From Caulobacter sp. 602-2 (GTDB taxonomy: Bacteria; Pseudomonadota; Alphaproteobacteria; Caulobacterales; Caulobacteraceae), in NCBI RefSeq assembly GCF_011043625.1, contig NZ_JAAKGT010000003.1, positions 124,001 to 188,000 of the forward strand: a stretch of DNA of 64,000 bases, given 5' to 3'. Position 1 is the first letter of the stretch. Each line of letters begins with the position of its first letter. A program made the translations under genes and the position numbers. Under the pieces are notes generated by a model that did not search any database, had not been told where the DNA came from, and saw only the letters and a program-made list of their open reading frames with translations. Shown one piece after another: positions 26,225-34,656 of this stretch.

Positions 26225-27116
26225 GGCCCGCGATCCCCTCAATGACCTTTCGGCCTTCGTCGCCGTCGCCGAAGCCCGCAGCTTCACCAAGGCCGCGGCC
26301 CAGATGGGCCTCTCGCAATCGGCCCTGAGCCACGCGATGCGGCAGCTGGAAGAGCGGATGGGCGTGCGGCTGCTGGCCCGCACCACGCGCAGCGTCGGCC
26401 TCACCCAGGCGGGCGAGCGCCTGCTGGAGACGGTGGCGCCGCACCTGCGCGAGATCCAGTCGGGCCTGGCCGCGCTGAACCTGCTGCGCGAGACGCCGGC
26501 CGGCGTTCTGCGGCTGACCACCAACGAGCACGCCGCCGCGACGATCATCTATCCGGCCATGGCCCGGCTGGTTCGCGACTATCCCGACATCACCGTCGAG
26601 GTCAGCGTCGACAACGGCTTCACCGACATCGTCGCCAACCGCTTCGACGCCGGCGTTCGCCTGGGCGACCTCGTCGATCAGGACATGGTCGCCGTCCGGA
26701 TCGGCCCGGACCAGCGCATGGCGGTCGTCGGCACGCCCGCCTACTTCGCCGCCCACCCCGTCCCGCTGACGCCGCAGGACCTGCTGGCGCACAACTGCAT
26801 CGGCATGCGCCTGCCCACCTACGGCAACCTGCTGGCCTGGGAGTTCGAGAAGGACGGCCAGTCCGTCAGCGTCAGGACCAAGGGCCAGGTCGTCGCCAAC
26901 ACCGGCCTGATCGGCCATCGCGCGGTGCTGGACGGCCTGGGCCTGGGCTATTGCCCGCAAGACGTGGTCGCCGACGACATCGCCCAGGGCCGCCTGGTCC
27001 GCGTGCTGGACGACTGGTGCGAGCCCTTCGCCGGCTATCACCTCTACTATCCAAGCCGCCGGCAGCCTTCCCCGGCCTTCGCGCTGCTGGTCGAGGCTCT
27101 GCGCCACCGGGCTTGA
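26223..27116 (+). CDS. LysR-family transcriptional regulator
   Basis: 297 residues from ATG 26223; an ATG at 26190 would add 11 residues. Winged helix-turn-helix at the N-terminus: NDLSAFVAVAEARSFTKAAA, LGLSQSALSHAMRQLEERMGVRLL-type sequence, RTTRSVGLTQAGERLL. Substrate-binding domain follows (PAGVLRLTTNEHAA, YPDITVEVSVDNGFTDIV, DAGVRLGDLV). It belongs to the one-domain-effector LTTR group that often controls neighbouring oxidoreductases. No obvious divergent target is adjacent, so its regulon is unknown. Confidence 0.9.
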   Translation: MARDPLNDLSAFVAVAEARSFTKAAAQMGLSQSALSHAMRQLEERMGVRLLARTTRSVGLTQAGERLLETVAPHLREIQSGLAALNLLRETPAGVLRLTTNEHAAATIIYPAMARLVRDYPDITVEVSVDNGFTDIVANRFDAGVRLGDLVDQDMVAVRIGPDQRMAVVGTPAYFAAHPVPLTPQDLLAHNCIGMRLPTYGNLLAWEFEKDGQSVSVRTKGQVVANTGLIGHRAVLDGLGLGYCPQDVVADDIAQGRLVRVLDDWCEPFAGYHLYYPSRRQPSPAFALLVEALRHRA

Positions 27117-27258
27117 GGCCCACGCCGGCATTCATGAGCAATCCGCATAGACCCTTGCGCGATTACCCGACTAATCGCCCAGGGCCGCCGCCCTTATCCT
27201 CGCGTCCAGACTTCAATCACCAGGCTCCCAGCGGGAGCCTCGACGTCCGGAGACGCGC

Positions 27259-27798
27259 ATGAAGACCCTGGCGATCTTGCTGGCCCTGGCTTTCAGCCCG
27301 CTCGCGGCGGAGGCGCAGACGATGCAGGATCAGGACATGGCGGCTCGCGTGCGCGGCCTCGAGGACCGCGCCGCGCTGAAGGCGCTGGTGGACACCTTCT
27401 CCAACCTCGCCGACACCAAGGATATCGACCGCCAGGTGCTGCTGTTCACGCAGGACGCCACGGTCGACTCCCATGTCGCCGGCCAGCCCACCTCGTCGCT
27501 GAAAGGGCGCCAGCAGATCGGCGAGGCCTTCACCGGCTTCCTTGGCCGGTTCGAGACCGTCTACCACATCAACGGCCAGCAGACGGTCGACATCCAGGGC
27601 GACCGGGCGACAGGCGTGGCCTACAGCCTGGTGGTGCTGATCGGCCAGGACGCCGGCACACTCTATCGCAACACCTCGGGCGTCACCTATCACGACGAAT
27701 ATGTGCGCCAGGACGGCCGGTGGCTGATCGCCAGGCGCAGTTCAGACTTCACCTGGACCAAGCGCGAGGAAGTCCCGCCGCCGGCCCAGCGCCCCTGA
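27259..27798 (+). CDS. Secreted SnoaL-like (NTF2 fold) protein
   Basis: 179 residues with signal peptide MKTLAILLALAFSPLAAEA. The mature region LEDRAALKALVDTFSNLADTKDIDRQVLLF, then VDSHVAG, YHINGQQTVDI, YHDEYVRQDGRWLIARRSSDF, is the SnoaL_4 / NTF2-like pattern: a cone-shaped fold used by small isomerases, dehydratases and binding proteins. The active residues cannot be deduced. It stands alone after the LysR gene. Confidence 0.78.
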   Translation: MKTLAILLALAFSPLAAEAQTMQDQDMAARVRGLEDRAALKALVDTFSNLADTKDIDRQVLLFTQDATVDSHVAGQPTSSLKGRQQIGEAFTGFLGRFETVYHINGQQTVDIQGDRATGVAYSLVVLIGQDAGTLYRNTSGVTYHDEYVRQDGRWLIARRSSDFTWTKREEVPPPAQRP

Positions 27799-28036
27799 CG
27801 CGCGCCCGGAGGCGGCCATGCGATTGCTCGGCGGCCTGGGCCTGGCCCTTTCGTGCGAAGGCGGGCGGATCCACCTTCACCCGATGAGCGCCCGCAACCC
27901 CGCCCTTCCCCGCGAAGGCGGGAACCCGAGCGAAGCCCGCGGGCCGCTCACGACCGCGCCTTGCCTCGCAACGCCGCCTGGATCCCCGCCCGCGCGGGGA
28001 AACTCGGCGACGAACGGTCGGAGCGACTGAGCGCTT
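27799..28036. repeat. Degenerate gene-free stretch with CCCGCGAAGGCGGG palindromes
   Basis: Contains CTTCCCCGCGAAGGCGGGAA and GGATCCCCGCCCGCGCGGGGAA. A 70-codon frame at 27818 has a good GGAGG site and begins like a signal peptide, but then runs through the repeats and has no recognisable protein character. I treat it as repeat sequence, perhaps over a gene remnant. Confidence 0.5.
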
Positions 28037-28639
28037 TCAGCCCTTGCGCCGCACGAACCGCAGGGCGGTGTGGGTCTTGGAGAAGGCGCAGACCTTGGTG
28101 TCCGACAGGCCCACGCCCCGGGCGGCCGCCAGCACATCGGTGTCCTTCAGCGGCGCGGTCTTGCCCTTCTGCGAGACGACCCAGATCGCCCCCTTCTCGG
28201 CCAGCGCCCCCTGCAGGTCCTCCAGCCGGTCCAGCTGCCCCAGGTCGTCGGCCGCCACGAACAGCAGGTCGACGTCCTCGAAGTCCTCGCCGGGCCCGAC
28301 CTGCGCCTCGACGCGGGTCGAGAGCTCGTCCAGGAAATCCTCGTCGTCGACGCCGTCGATCACCACGCTCATGCCCGGCTTGACGCCCAGCTTGTCCAGC
28401 CGCGTCGGCGGGTTGAGGATGGCGTGCACCCACTTGTCGGCCTGGCCGGGATCGAGGGTGAAGCGCGTGCCGTCGGACAGGACGATGTCGTCGCCCTCGG
28501 CGCGGATGTCGCGCAGGGCGTGGCCCTGATAGATGCCGCGCACCGCCCCGCGGAAGATCAGCTTGGGCGGCTCCCACAGCAGCTTGCCGTCGCTCTCGCC
28601 GTCGCTGAGCTGGCCCCAGGCCCGCGCTTCCTTGCCCAT
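28037..28639 (-). CDS. DUF3052-like protein
   Basis: 200 residues. The central motif LDKLGVKPGMSVVIDGVDDEDFL, then DVDLLFVAADDLGQLDRLEDLQ, WVVSQKGKTAPLKDTDVLAAAR and GLSDTKVCAFSKTHTALRFV, is the pattern of the DUF3052 family. An extra N-terminal region about 100 residues long (PPKLIFRGAVRGIYQGHALRD) is also present. Function unknown. It starts 3 bases after the enoyl-CoA hydratase stop, so the two are co-transcribed. Confidence 0.7.
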   Translation of the reverse strand: MGKEARAWGQLSDGESDGKLLWEPPKLIFRGAVRGIYQGHALRDIRAEGDDIVLSDGTRFTLDPGQADKWVHAILNPPTRLDKLGVKPGMSVVIDGVDDEDFLDELSTRVEAQVGPGEDFEDVDLLFVAADDLGQLDRLEDLQGALAEKGAIWVVSQKGKTAPLKDTDVLAAARGVGLSDTKVCAFSKTHTALRFVRRKG

Positions 28640-28642
28640 GCC

Positions 28643-29449
28643 TCAGGCGCCCCGGAACGTGGGTTGGCGCTTTTCGAGAATGGCGTCGACGCCTTCCATG
28701 TGATCCTCGGTGTGGTGGGCGATGGCCTGAGCGGCGGCGCTCATCTCCATCAGGGTGTCGTAGCTCGCCGTCTGGCCGTGCTTGAGCAGACTCTTGGCCA
28801 TGCGCAAGGCGTGAGGCGGCTGGGCGGCGATCCTTTCGGCCAGGGCCAGCGCTTCGCCCATCAGGTCGCCCGACGGCACAGCGCGGCTGATCAGGCCCCA
28901 CTCGGCCGCTTTGGCCGCGTCGATGACGTCGCCGGTGAACAGCAGTTCGGCCGCGCGGCTCATGCCCACCGTGCGCGGCATCAGCCAGGCGCCGCCATCG
29001 CCGGGGATCAAACCCAGCTTGAGAAAGGTCACCCCGAACCGCGCCGTGTCGGCGGCGATGCGGATGTCGGTCATGCAGGCCACGTCGCAGCCCAGGCCGA
29101 TGGCCGCACCGTTGACCGCCGCGATCGACGGCACCTCCAGGCCGTAGATGGCCCGCACGATGCGGTGGATGTTCTTGCGGTAGCCGTCGCGCACGGCCAC
29201 GCCGTTGCCGCCGAAGGCGCCTTCGCGGGCCTTCATCGCCTTGACGTCGCCGCCGGCCGAGAAGGCCTTGCCGGCCCCGGTCAGGATCACGCAGCGGACG
29301 TCCTGGTCGTCGTTGATCGCCTCGCAGGCGGCCGCCACCTGGTCGCCGTCGCCGGGCGCGCCCAGGGCGTTCATGGCCTCGGGGCGATTGAGGGTGAGGA
29401 TGGCGACGTGGCCGCGCTTTTCGGTGAGGACGAGGGGCTGGGACGTCAT
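28643..29449 (-). CDS. Enoyl-CoA hydratase/isomerase family protein
   Basis: 268 residues from the ATG at 29449. Crotonase fold marks: VAILTLNRPEAMNALG, the oxyanion loops GAGKAFSAGGDVKAM and AAVNGAAIGLGCDVACMTDIRIA, and FLKLGLIPGDGGAWLMPR, with the first of the two classical Glu positions apparently Ala/Gly-rich. Ends with AILEKRQPTFRG. Acts on acyl-CoA thioesters, probably in beta-oxidation or a related degradation route. Upstream start codons (TTG) are possible. Operon with the DUF3052-like gene. Confidence 0.88.
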   Translation of the reverse strand: MTSQPLVLTEKRGHVAILTLNRPEAMNALGAPGDGDQVAAACEAINDDQDVRCVILTGAGKAFSAGGDVKAMKAREGAFGGNGVAVRDGYRKNIHRIVRAIYGLEVPSIAAVNGAAIGLGCDVACMTDIRIAADTARFGVTFLKLGLIPGDGGAWLMPRTVGMSRAAELLFTGDVIDAAKAAEWGLISRAVPSGDLMGEALALAERIAAQPPHALRMAKSLLKHGQTASYDTLMEMSAAAQAIAHHTEDHMEGVDAILEKRQPTFRGA

Positions 29450-29681
29450 GGGTGTGGGGCGCTCCTGCAATCTTGTTTTTCCCTTTGCATAGAGGCTTTC
29501 GGCCGGAGAGGGAAACGTCCCCGCCCGGCTCTCGCGAGGCGGGCGGCGCCATCACGGCGGCGTGAGCCTCCGTGCGTGCAGCAACACATTTCTGATGGCG
29601 AACACGCGAAATCGATTGGCGAGAACTGAAAGTTCGGGTTGTAGTCTTGTAAGGGACGACAGCGGATTGGCGTTAAGTGCA

Positions 29682-30044
29682 GTGAAACGGTCCCAAGGCC
29701 ACGCGCTCATCATCGAGGACGAGATCCTCATCGCGCTCGAGGTCGAGGCCCTTCTGGCCGCCCAGGGCTATTCAAGCTTCGACATCGCCGACAGTCCGCA
29801 GGAAGCGTTGACCTGCGCCCTGGCCCGCGCGCCCGACCTGATCACCGCCGACTTCCGCATCATCGGCGGCACGGGGCTGGAGGCGGTCGAGGCCATCGAG
29901 GCCAAGCTGGGCCGCATCCCCACCGTGTTCGTCACCGGCAACGCCGATCAGCTGGCCAACGCCCGCCGCACGATCGTCGACAAGCCGATCTCGCCGCGCC
30001 GCCTGGCCGAGGCCTGCCAGCAGGCGCTGGACCGCCGGGCCTGA
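29682..30044 (+). CDS. Single-domain response regulator (CheY-like)
   Basis: 120 residues from a GTG at 29682; a TTG at 29667 (with AAGGGA at good spacing) would add five residues. Receiver features: acidic pocket IIEDE, phospho-acceptor Asp57 in LITADFRI, the conserved Thr in VFVTGN and Lys in VDKPIS. No output domain, so it must act by protein contact or as a phosphate sink. This receiver subtype is common in alphaproteobacterial stress signalling. No kinase is adjacent. Confidence 0.85.
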   Translation: MKRSQGHALIIEDEILIALEVEALLAAQGYSSFDIADSPQEALTCALARAPDLITADFRIIGGTGLEAVEAIEAKLGRIPTVFVTGNADQLANARRTIVDKPISPRRLAEACQQALDRRA

Positions 30045-30092
30045 CAGGCGCGCCCCGCCGCTGCTAGGCTCCCGGCGAACGGGAGACGGCGC

Positions 30093-30707
30093 ATGGCGAT
30101 CATCGACACCCTCGACGCGCTGGAGGCGATCTACAGCCCAGCGCCCGTCGCGGCCTCCACCGCCAAGGTCAGCGACCGCCTGACAAGCGACTATCGCCGG
30201 CTGATCGAGGCCTCGCCGTTCCTGGCCCTGGCCACGGTCGGTCCCGAGGGCCTGGACTGCAGCCCGCGCGGCGACGCCCACGGCCTGGTGACCATCGCCG
30301 ACGAGCGCACGCTGATCCTGCCCGACCGGCGCGGCAACAACCGCATCGACAGCCTGCGCAACATCGTCCGCGATCCGCGCGTGGCGCTGCTGTTCCTGAT
30401 CCCCGGCTCGGGCACGACCTTCCGGGTCAACGGCCGGGCGGTGATCAGCGCCGACGCCGACCTGCTGGCGCGGCTTGCCGTCGACGGCAAGGCCCCACGC
30501 ACCGCGCTGATCGTCACCATCGAGGAGTGCTATTTCCAGTGCGCCCGGGCGGTGATGCGGGCGGGCCTGTGGAGCCCCGAGGCCCACGTCGATCCCAAGA
30601 GCCTGCCCAGCGCCGGCGCCATGCTGGCGGCGATCACCGCCGGCGAGGTCGGCGGACCGGCCTATGACGAGGCCTGGCCCACGCGGGCCGCCGCGTCGAT
30701 GTGGTGA
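30093..30707 (+). CDS. Pyridoxamine 5'-phosphate oxidase-like FMN split-barrel protein
   Basis: 204 residues. FMN-binding split barrel: SPFLALATVGPEGLDCSPRGD, ILPDRRGNNRIDSLRNIVRDPRVALLF, PGSGTTFRVNGRAVIS and EECYFQCARAVMRAGLWSP. This matches the MSMEG_1061 type subfamily, usually annotated as a PNPOx-like oxidoreductase rather than a true PdxH. Start ATG at 30093 with GGGAGA. Followed by a palindromic repeat and then a carboxylesterase. Confidence 0.82.
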   Translation: MAIIDTLDALEAIYSPAPVAASTAKVSDRLTSDYRRLIEASPFLALATVGPEGLDCSPRGDAHGLVTIADERTLILPDRRGNNRIDSLRNIVRDPRVALLFLIPGSGTTFRVNGRAVISADADLLARLAVDGKAPRTALIVTIEECYFQCARAVMRAGLWSPEAHVDPKSLPSAGAMLAAITAGEVGGPAYDEAWPTRAAASMW

Positions 30708-30715
30708 CGCCAAGG

Positions 30716-30846
30716 AACCTCCCCCTCTGGGGGAGGCGATCGCGCAGCGATCGGTGGGGGGCGTAGCGGCGAAATCGGCCAGAACTTCGAAAGCTGAGAA
30801 CCTCCCCCCACCGGCCTTCGGCCGCCTCCCCCAGAGGGGGAGGTTC
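30716..30846. repeat. CTCCCCC-type paired palindromic repeat, copy 4
   Basis: CCTCCCCCTCTGGGGGAGG at the left and CCTCCCCCAGAGGGGGAGG at the right, with inner GCGATCGCGCAGCGATCG and GCCTTCGGCC. Lies between two plus-strand genes and could end the first transcript. Confidence 0.85.
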
Positions 30847-30957
30847 CCCGAGGCTGCGGCGTTCACCCAATCTCCCTGTGCAAAATGGATTGTCACCGGT
30901 GTCATGGTTCGTGCTAGCCATGACGCAAGCTCGTCAGAAGCGCCGGAGGAAGACCCC

Positions 30958-32574
30958 ATGGATCGTCGCAGCCTGCTGCTGGCCGCCGGCGCGGCAGCCG
31001 CCGCCAGCGCCCTGCCCGCTCATGCCGCAAAGTCGGCCGGTCCCGCCCGCTCGCCCATCGTGACCACCGCCGCCGGCAAGGTGCGCGGATCGACCACCGC
31101 CGACGGCGTGCACGTGTTCAAGGGCCTGCGCTACGGGGCCGACACCGGCGGCGCGAACCGCTTTTCCCCGCCCCGCAAGCCCCAGCCCTGGACCGGCGTC
31201 GCCGACGCCCTGGCCTATGGCGCGGCCTCGATGCAGACCGGCAAGGGCGAAGAGGGCGAGACCCTCTCGGAAGACTGCCTGTTCCTCAACGTCTGGACCC
31301 CAGCCAAGGCCTCCAAGACCGGCCTGGCCGACGGCGCAAAGCGGCCGGTGATGTTCTACATCCACGGCGGCGCCTACAACGGCGGCTCGGGGGCAAGTCC
31401 CTGGTACGACGGAACCCGCCTGGCCAAGCGCGGCGACGTGGTGGTGGTGACGGTGAACCACCGCCTCAACGCCTTCGGCTACCTTTATCTCGCCCGCCTG
31501 TTCAACGATCCCAGCGTCGCCGACAGCGGCAATGTCGGCCAGCTCGACCTGGTGCTGGCCCTGCAATGGGTGCGCGACAACATCGAGGCCTTCGGCGGCG
31601 ATCCCTCGCGGGTCATGCTGTTTGGCCAATCGGGCGGCGGGGCCAAGATCGCCACCCTGCTGGCCATGCCGGCCGCCAAGGGCCTGTTCCACCGCGCCGC
31701 CACCATGAGCGGCCAGCAGGTCACCGCCGGCGGCCCGTTCAACGCCACCAAGCGCGCGAAGCTCTTTCTGGAGAAGCTGGGGATCAGCGACCTGGCCACC
31801 TTGCGCGCCCTGCCCGCCGACCAGCTGCTGAACGGCCTGAAGGCGATCGATCCGGTGGCCGGTTCGGGCGGGGTCTATATGGGCCCGGTGCTGGACGAGC
31901 GCTCGCTGACCCGCCACCCCTTCTTCCCCGACGCGGCGCCCCAGGGCCTGGACGTGCCGCTGATCTGCGGCAACACCCATGACGAGACGCGCGGCTTCGT
32001 CGGCTCCGATCCCAAGGTGTTCGACATGACCTGGGACCAAGTGGTCGAAAAGCTGCCGTCCCAGTTCAACGCCCGCATCGACATCGACCCGGCCACGGTG
32101 GTGGCGGCCTATCGCCGGATGTACCCGACCTACTCGCCGTCCGACGTCTATTTCGCCGCCTCGACGGCCGGTCGTTCGTGGAAGGCGGCGATCCTGCAGG
32201 CCGAGGCCCGCGCGGCGACCCGCGCGCCTGCCTGGGTGTATCAACTGGACTGGAAGTCGCCCAAGGACGGCGGCATCTGGGGCGCGCCGCACACGCTCGA
32301 TATCTGCCTGGTGTTCGGCACGCTGGACGCCAAGGGCGCGATCGTCGGGACCGACGCCCGCAGCCAGGCGATGTCGAACACCATGATGGACGCCTTCGTC
32401 GCCTTCGCCCGCACCGGCGATCCCAACTGCGCGGCCATTCCGAAGTGGGAGCCCTACACCCTGCCCCGCCGCCAGACCCTGGTGTTCGACGAGACCACCC
32501 GCATGGCCGACGACCCGCGCGGCGGCGAGCGCGAGCTCTTCAACAAGGTGCCGTTCACGCAGTTCGGGACTTAG
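30958..32574 (+). CDS. Secreted type B carboxylesterase
   Basis: 538 residues. Tat/Sec-type leader MDRRSLLLAAGAAAAASALP. Start ATG 30958 with CGGAGGA upstream. Family marks: GVHVFKGLRYG, SEDCLFLNVWTP (signature 2), YIHGGAYNGGSG (oxyanion), the nucleophile FGQSGGGAKI, an acidic residue in HDETRGF and the catalytic His in APHTLDICLVFGT. Hydrolyses carboxylic esters outside the cytoplasm; the natural substrate is unknown. The region before it is a repeat, so it is probably transcribed alone. Confidence 0.92.
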   Translation: MDRRSLLLAAGAAAAASALPAHAAKSAGPARSPIVTTAAGKVRGSTTADGVHVFKGLRYGADTGGANRFSPPRKPQPWTGVADALAYGAASMQTGKGEEGETLSEDCLFLNVWTPAKASKTGLADGAKRPVMFYIHGGAYNGGSGASPWYDGTRLAKRGDVVVVTVNHRLNAFGYLYLARLFNDPSVADSGNVGQLDLVLALQWVRDNIEAFGGDPSRVMLFGQSGGGAKIATLLAMPAAKGLFHRAATMSGQQVTAGGPFNATKRAKLFLEKLGISDLATLRALPADQLLNGLKAIDPVAGSGGVYMGPVLDERSLTRHPFFPDAAPQGLDVPLICGNTHDETRGFVGSDPKVFDMTWDQVVEKLPSQFNARIDIDPATVVAAYRRMYPTYSPSDVYFAASTAGRSWKAAILQAEARAATRAPAWVYQLDWKSPKDGGIWGAPHTLDICLVFGTLDAKGAIVGTDARSQAMSNTMMDAFVAFARTGDPNCAAIPKWEPYTLPRRQTLVFDETTRMADDPRGGERELFNKVPFTQFGT

Positions 32575-32580
32575 AGGGGG

Positions 32581-32693
32581 GAAGAACCCCCTCAGTCGCT
32601 CCGCGACAGCTCCCCCAAAGGGGGAGCATCTCAAGCGCCAAGATCCTCCCCCTCTGGGGGAGGTGGCCCGGAGGGCCGGAGGGGGTCTGCGGC
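32581..32693. repeat. CTCCCCC-type paired palindromic repeat, copy 5
   Basis: CCCCCTCAGTCGCTCCGCGACAGCTCCCCC with AAAGGGGGAGC, then CTCCCCCTCTGGGGGAGG and GCCCGGAGGGCC. Located between the convergent esterase and globin-like genes, the position of a shared terminator. Confidence 0.85.
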
Positions 32694-32694
32694 C

Positions 32695-33099
32695 CTAAGC
32701 CGCCACCTCGCCCTCTTCGTCCTCATCCTCGTCGTCGAAGTCTTCTTCGTCCGGACCAAGGGCCAGGTCGCGGAGCAGTTCGATCTGGTCGGCGACGTCG
32801 GCGGTGATCTCGTCGTCGATCCCGGCGGCTTCGAGGGCGGCGGCCAGGTGGCCGATGATCAGGTCCAGTTCGTCGTCCTCCAGCGCGTTGGCGCCGAACC
32901 ACACCTGGGCCAGCTCCAGGTCGCCGCGGGCCTCGCCGGCCTCGGGATCGAGGGCGCCGGCCACCACGGCGCGGGCGCCGGGCGCGACCTCGCCGCCGAA
33001 CAGGCTCTTGAGCCGCTCGTCGCCCTGGGCGCGCTGGAAGAAGTCGCTGATCACCGACTGGGCGGCGGCCTCGCCGCCGATGCGTTCATAGGCGCTCAT
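32695..33099 (-). CDS. Truncated-globin-like protein lacking the haem histidine
   Basis: 134 residues. The start YERIGGEAAAQSVISDFFQRAQGDERLKSLFGG and the later ELDLIIGHLAAALEAAGI, VADQIELLRDLAL closely follow group 1 truncated haemoglobins. However, the helix-F region that should hold the proximal histidine reads ELAQVWFGANALEDDE, with no His. The middle part is also unlike a haem pocket. The last 20 residues are almost purely acidic. I read it as a globin fold that has lost haem binding and serves some other, perhaps signalling, role. Confidence 0.65.
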   Translation of the reverse strand: MSAYERIGGEAAAQSVISDFFQRAQGDERLKSLFGGEVAPGARAVVAGALDPEAGEARGDLELAQVWFGANALEDDELDLIIGHLAAALEAAGIDDEITADVADQIELLRDLALGPDEEDFDDEDEDEEGEVAA

Positions 33100-33200
33100 G
33101 CCGTCCTCGTGAGATTGGGAACGGCGAAAACGCTAACACGGGTCGCTCAATCGGTGCGTGAACCCTGGGCGATGGTTTCGTGACAGGACCCGGAAACGAA

Positions 33201-33228
33201 AAACGCCCCGCCTTTCGGCGGGGCGTTT
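33201..33228 (-). terminator. Intrinsic terminator of carA
   Basis: AAACGCCCCGCC-tttc-GGCGGGGCGTTT, a perfect 12-bp stem, 18 bases past the carA stop. On the minus strand it is followed by TTTTTCGTTT, a proper U-tract. Confidence 0.9.
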
Positions 33229-33246
33229 CGTCTTACTTCGCCCGAA

Positions 33247-34413
33247 CTACTTCGCCTTGTCCATCAGGCCGGCGAAGCGCTCGAAGATGTAGAGGCTGTC
33301 GGTCGGGCCGGGCGAGGCTTCCGGGTGGTGCTGGACGCTGAACACCGGCTTGTCCTTCAGTGCGATACCCGCGTTGGTGCCGTCGAACAGCGAGACGTGG
33401 GTCTCCTGCACCGGCTCGGGCAGGCTTTCGCTGTCCACCGTGAAGCCGTGGTTCATCGACACGATCTCGACCTTGCCCGTGGTCAGGTCCTTGACCGGGT
33501 GGTTGGCGCCGTGGTGGCCCTGCTCCATCTTCACGGTCTTGGCGCCCAGGGCCAGGGCCAGCATCTGGTGGCCGAGGCAGATGCCGAACACCGGCTTGCC
33601 GCTTTCCACCAGTTTCTTGATTTCCGGCACGGCGTACGCACCGGTAGCGGCCGGGTCGCCCGGGCCGTTGGACAGCAGGACGCCGTCGGGATTGCGGGCC
33701 AGGATGTCCTCGGCCGAGGTGTCGGCCGGAACCACCGTGGCGCGGGCGCCCACGTGAGCCAGGGCGCGCAGGATGTTGCGCTTCACGCCGTAGTCGATGA
33801 CGACCACTTCGTACTTGGGCTGCTCCAGCTTGGCGTAGCCGGCCGGCCACGACCACAGGCCCTCGTCCCAGGTGAAGGTCTGGGTGGTCGAGGCGTCCTT
33901 GGCCAGGTCGAGGCCGACGACGCCCGACCAGTCGCGGGCCTTGGCCTTCAGGGCGTCGAGGTCGAACTTGCCGTCGGGCGAGTGGGCGATCACGCCATGC
34001 GGCATGCCGGTCTCGCGGATCTTGCGGGTCAGGGCGCGGGTGTCGACGCCGGCCAGGCCGACGACGCCGCGGCGCTGCATCCAACCGTCGAAGTCGCTGT
34101 TGGCGCGCCAGTTGGCCGGATCGGTCGGGACGTCGCGGAAGATCGCGCCGCGGGCGGCCGTCTCGGCCACGCCCGTGATCTGCTCGACGTCTTCGCTGTT
34201 GGTGCCGACGTTGCCGACGTGCGGGAAGGTGAAGGCCACGATCTGGGCCATGTAGGACGGGTCGGTCAGGATTTCCTGGTAACCGGTCATGGCGGTGTTG
34301 AAGCACACCTCGCCGACCGCGTCGCCGACCGCGCCGCAGCCAACGCCCTGCAGGACGGTGCCGTCGGCCAGGACCAGAACGCCGGTGACGCCGGGGAGAA
34401 GGTCTTGGGACAT
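33247..34413 (-). CDS. carA: CarA, carbamoyl-phosphate synthase small (glutaminase) subunit
   Basis: 388 residues. Supplies ammonia from glutamine to CarB for carbamoyl phosphate, the entry to arginine and pyrimidine synthesis. N-terminal domain ([19 protein letters not shown]) and C-terminal class I amidotransferase with catalytic Cys279 in FGICLGHQM and [11 protein letters not shown] holding the His/Glu pair. NGPGDP and MNHGFTV are also typical. ATG at 34413 with GGAGGCG upstream. carB is not adjacent in this window. The leader contains a terminator that could control expression. Confidence 0.97.
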   Translation of the reverse strand: MSQDLLPGVTGVLVLADGTVLQGVGCGAVGDAVGEVCFNTAMTGYQEILTDPSYMAQIVAFTFPHVGNVGTNSEDVEQITGVAETAARGAIFRDVPTDPANWRANSDFDGWMQRRGVVGLAGVDTRALTRKIRETGMPHGVIAHSPDGKFDLDALKAKARDWSGVVGLDLAKDASTTQTFTWDEGLWSWPAGYAKLEQPKYEVVVIDYGVKRNILRALAHVGARATVVPADTSAEDILARNPDGVLLSNGPGDPAATGAYAVPEIKKLVESGKPVFGICLGHQMLALALGAKTVKMEQGHHGANHPVKDLTTGKVEIVSMNHGFTVDSESLPEPVQETHVSLFDGTNAGIALKDKPVFSVQHHPEASPGPTDSLYIFERFAGLMDKAK

Positions 34414-34450
34414 CTCGAGAAGCGCCTCCAGAACGCGTGGTTATTGTTGC

Positions 34451-34498
34451 AAAAAGGCGGGCCAGGGAGAACCCCGCCCGCCGCGCAAACGGCGGGGT
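34451..34498 (-). promoter_or_regulatory. Attenuator-like leader of carA (terminator and competing hairpin)
   Basis: Read on the minus strand, GGCGGGC (34482-34476), a 13-base loop, GCCCGCC (34462-34456), then TTTTT (34455-34451): an intrinsic terminator 38-69 bases ahead of the carA ATG. Just before it, ACCCCGCC (34498-34491) pairs with GGCGGGGT (34478-34471), and this second arm overlaps the terminator's left arm and loop. The two structures exclude each other, the layout of transcription attenuation. Confidence 0.65.
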
Positions 34499-34526
34499 GT
34501 TTAGGGGTCGCGGGCGGGGGGGTCAA
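34499..34526 (-). promoter_or_regulatory. Putative housekeeping-sigma promoter of carA
   Basis: On the minus strand TTGACC (34526-34521), 14-base spacer, CCCTAAAC (34506-34499), close to the Caulobacter consensus TTGAC-N10-14-GCTANAWC. Transcription would start near 34492, at the edge of the leader hairpins, so the first arm of the competing hairpin might be partly outside the RNA. That weakens the attenuator model unless a second start exists. Confidence 0.5.
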
Positions 34527-34656
34527 CCCCTCGGATCACGGCTTTTCGCCGGCCCCGCCACATTCCCGTGATCTCCCAACGCGCCCCCTCGCGCGAAGGG
34601 CGTTCAAGCCCTTATGGTGCGGGGCTTCAACGCATAAGAACACGGGAGGACGGCCC

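Noticed and set aside
27818-28030. 70-codon plus-strand frame after the SnoaL gene
   Set aside because: Good ribosome site, but after about 12 residues it is translated palindromic repeat with no protein character.
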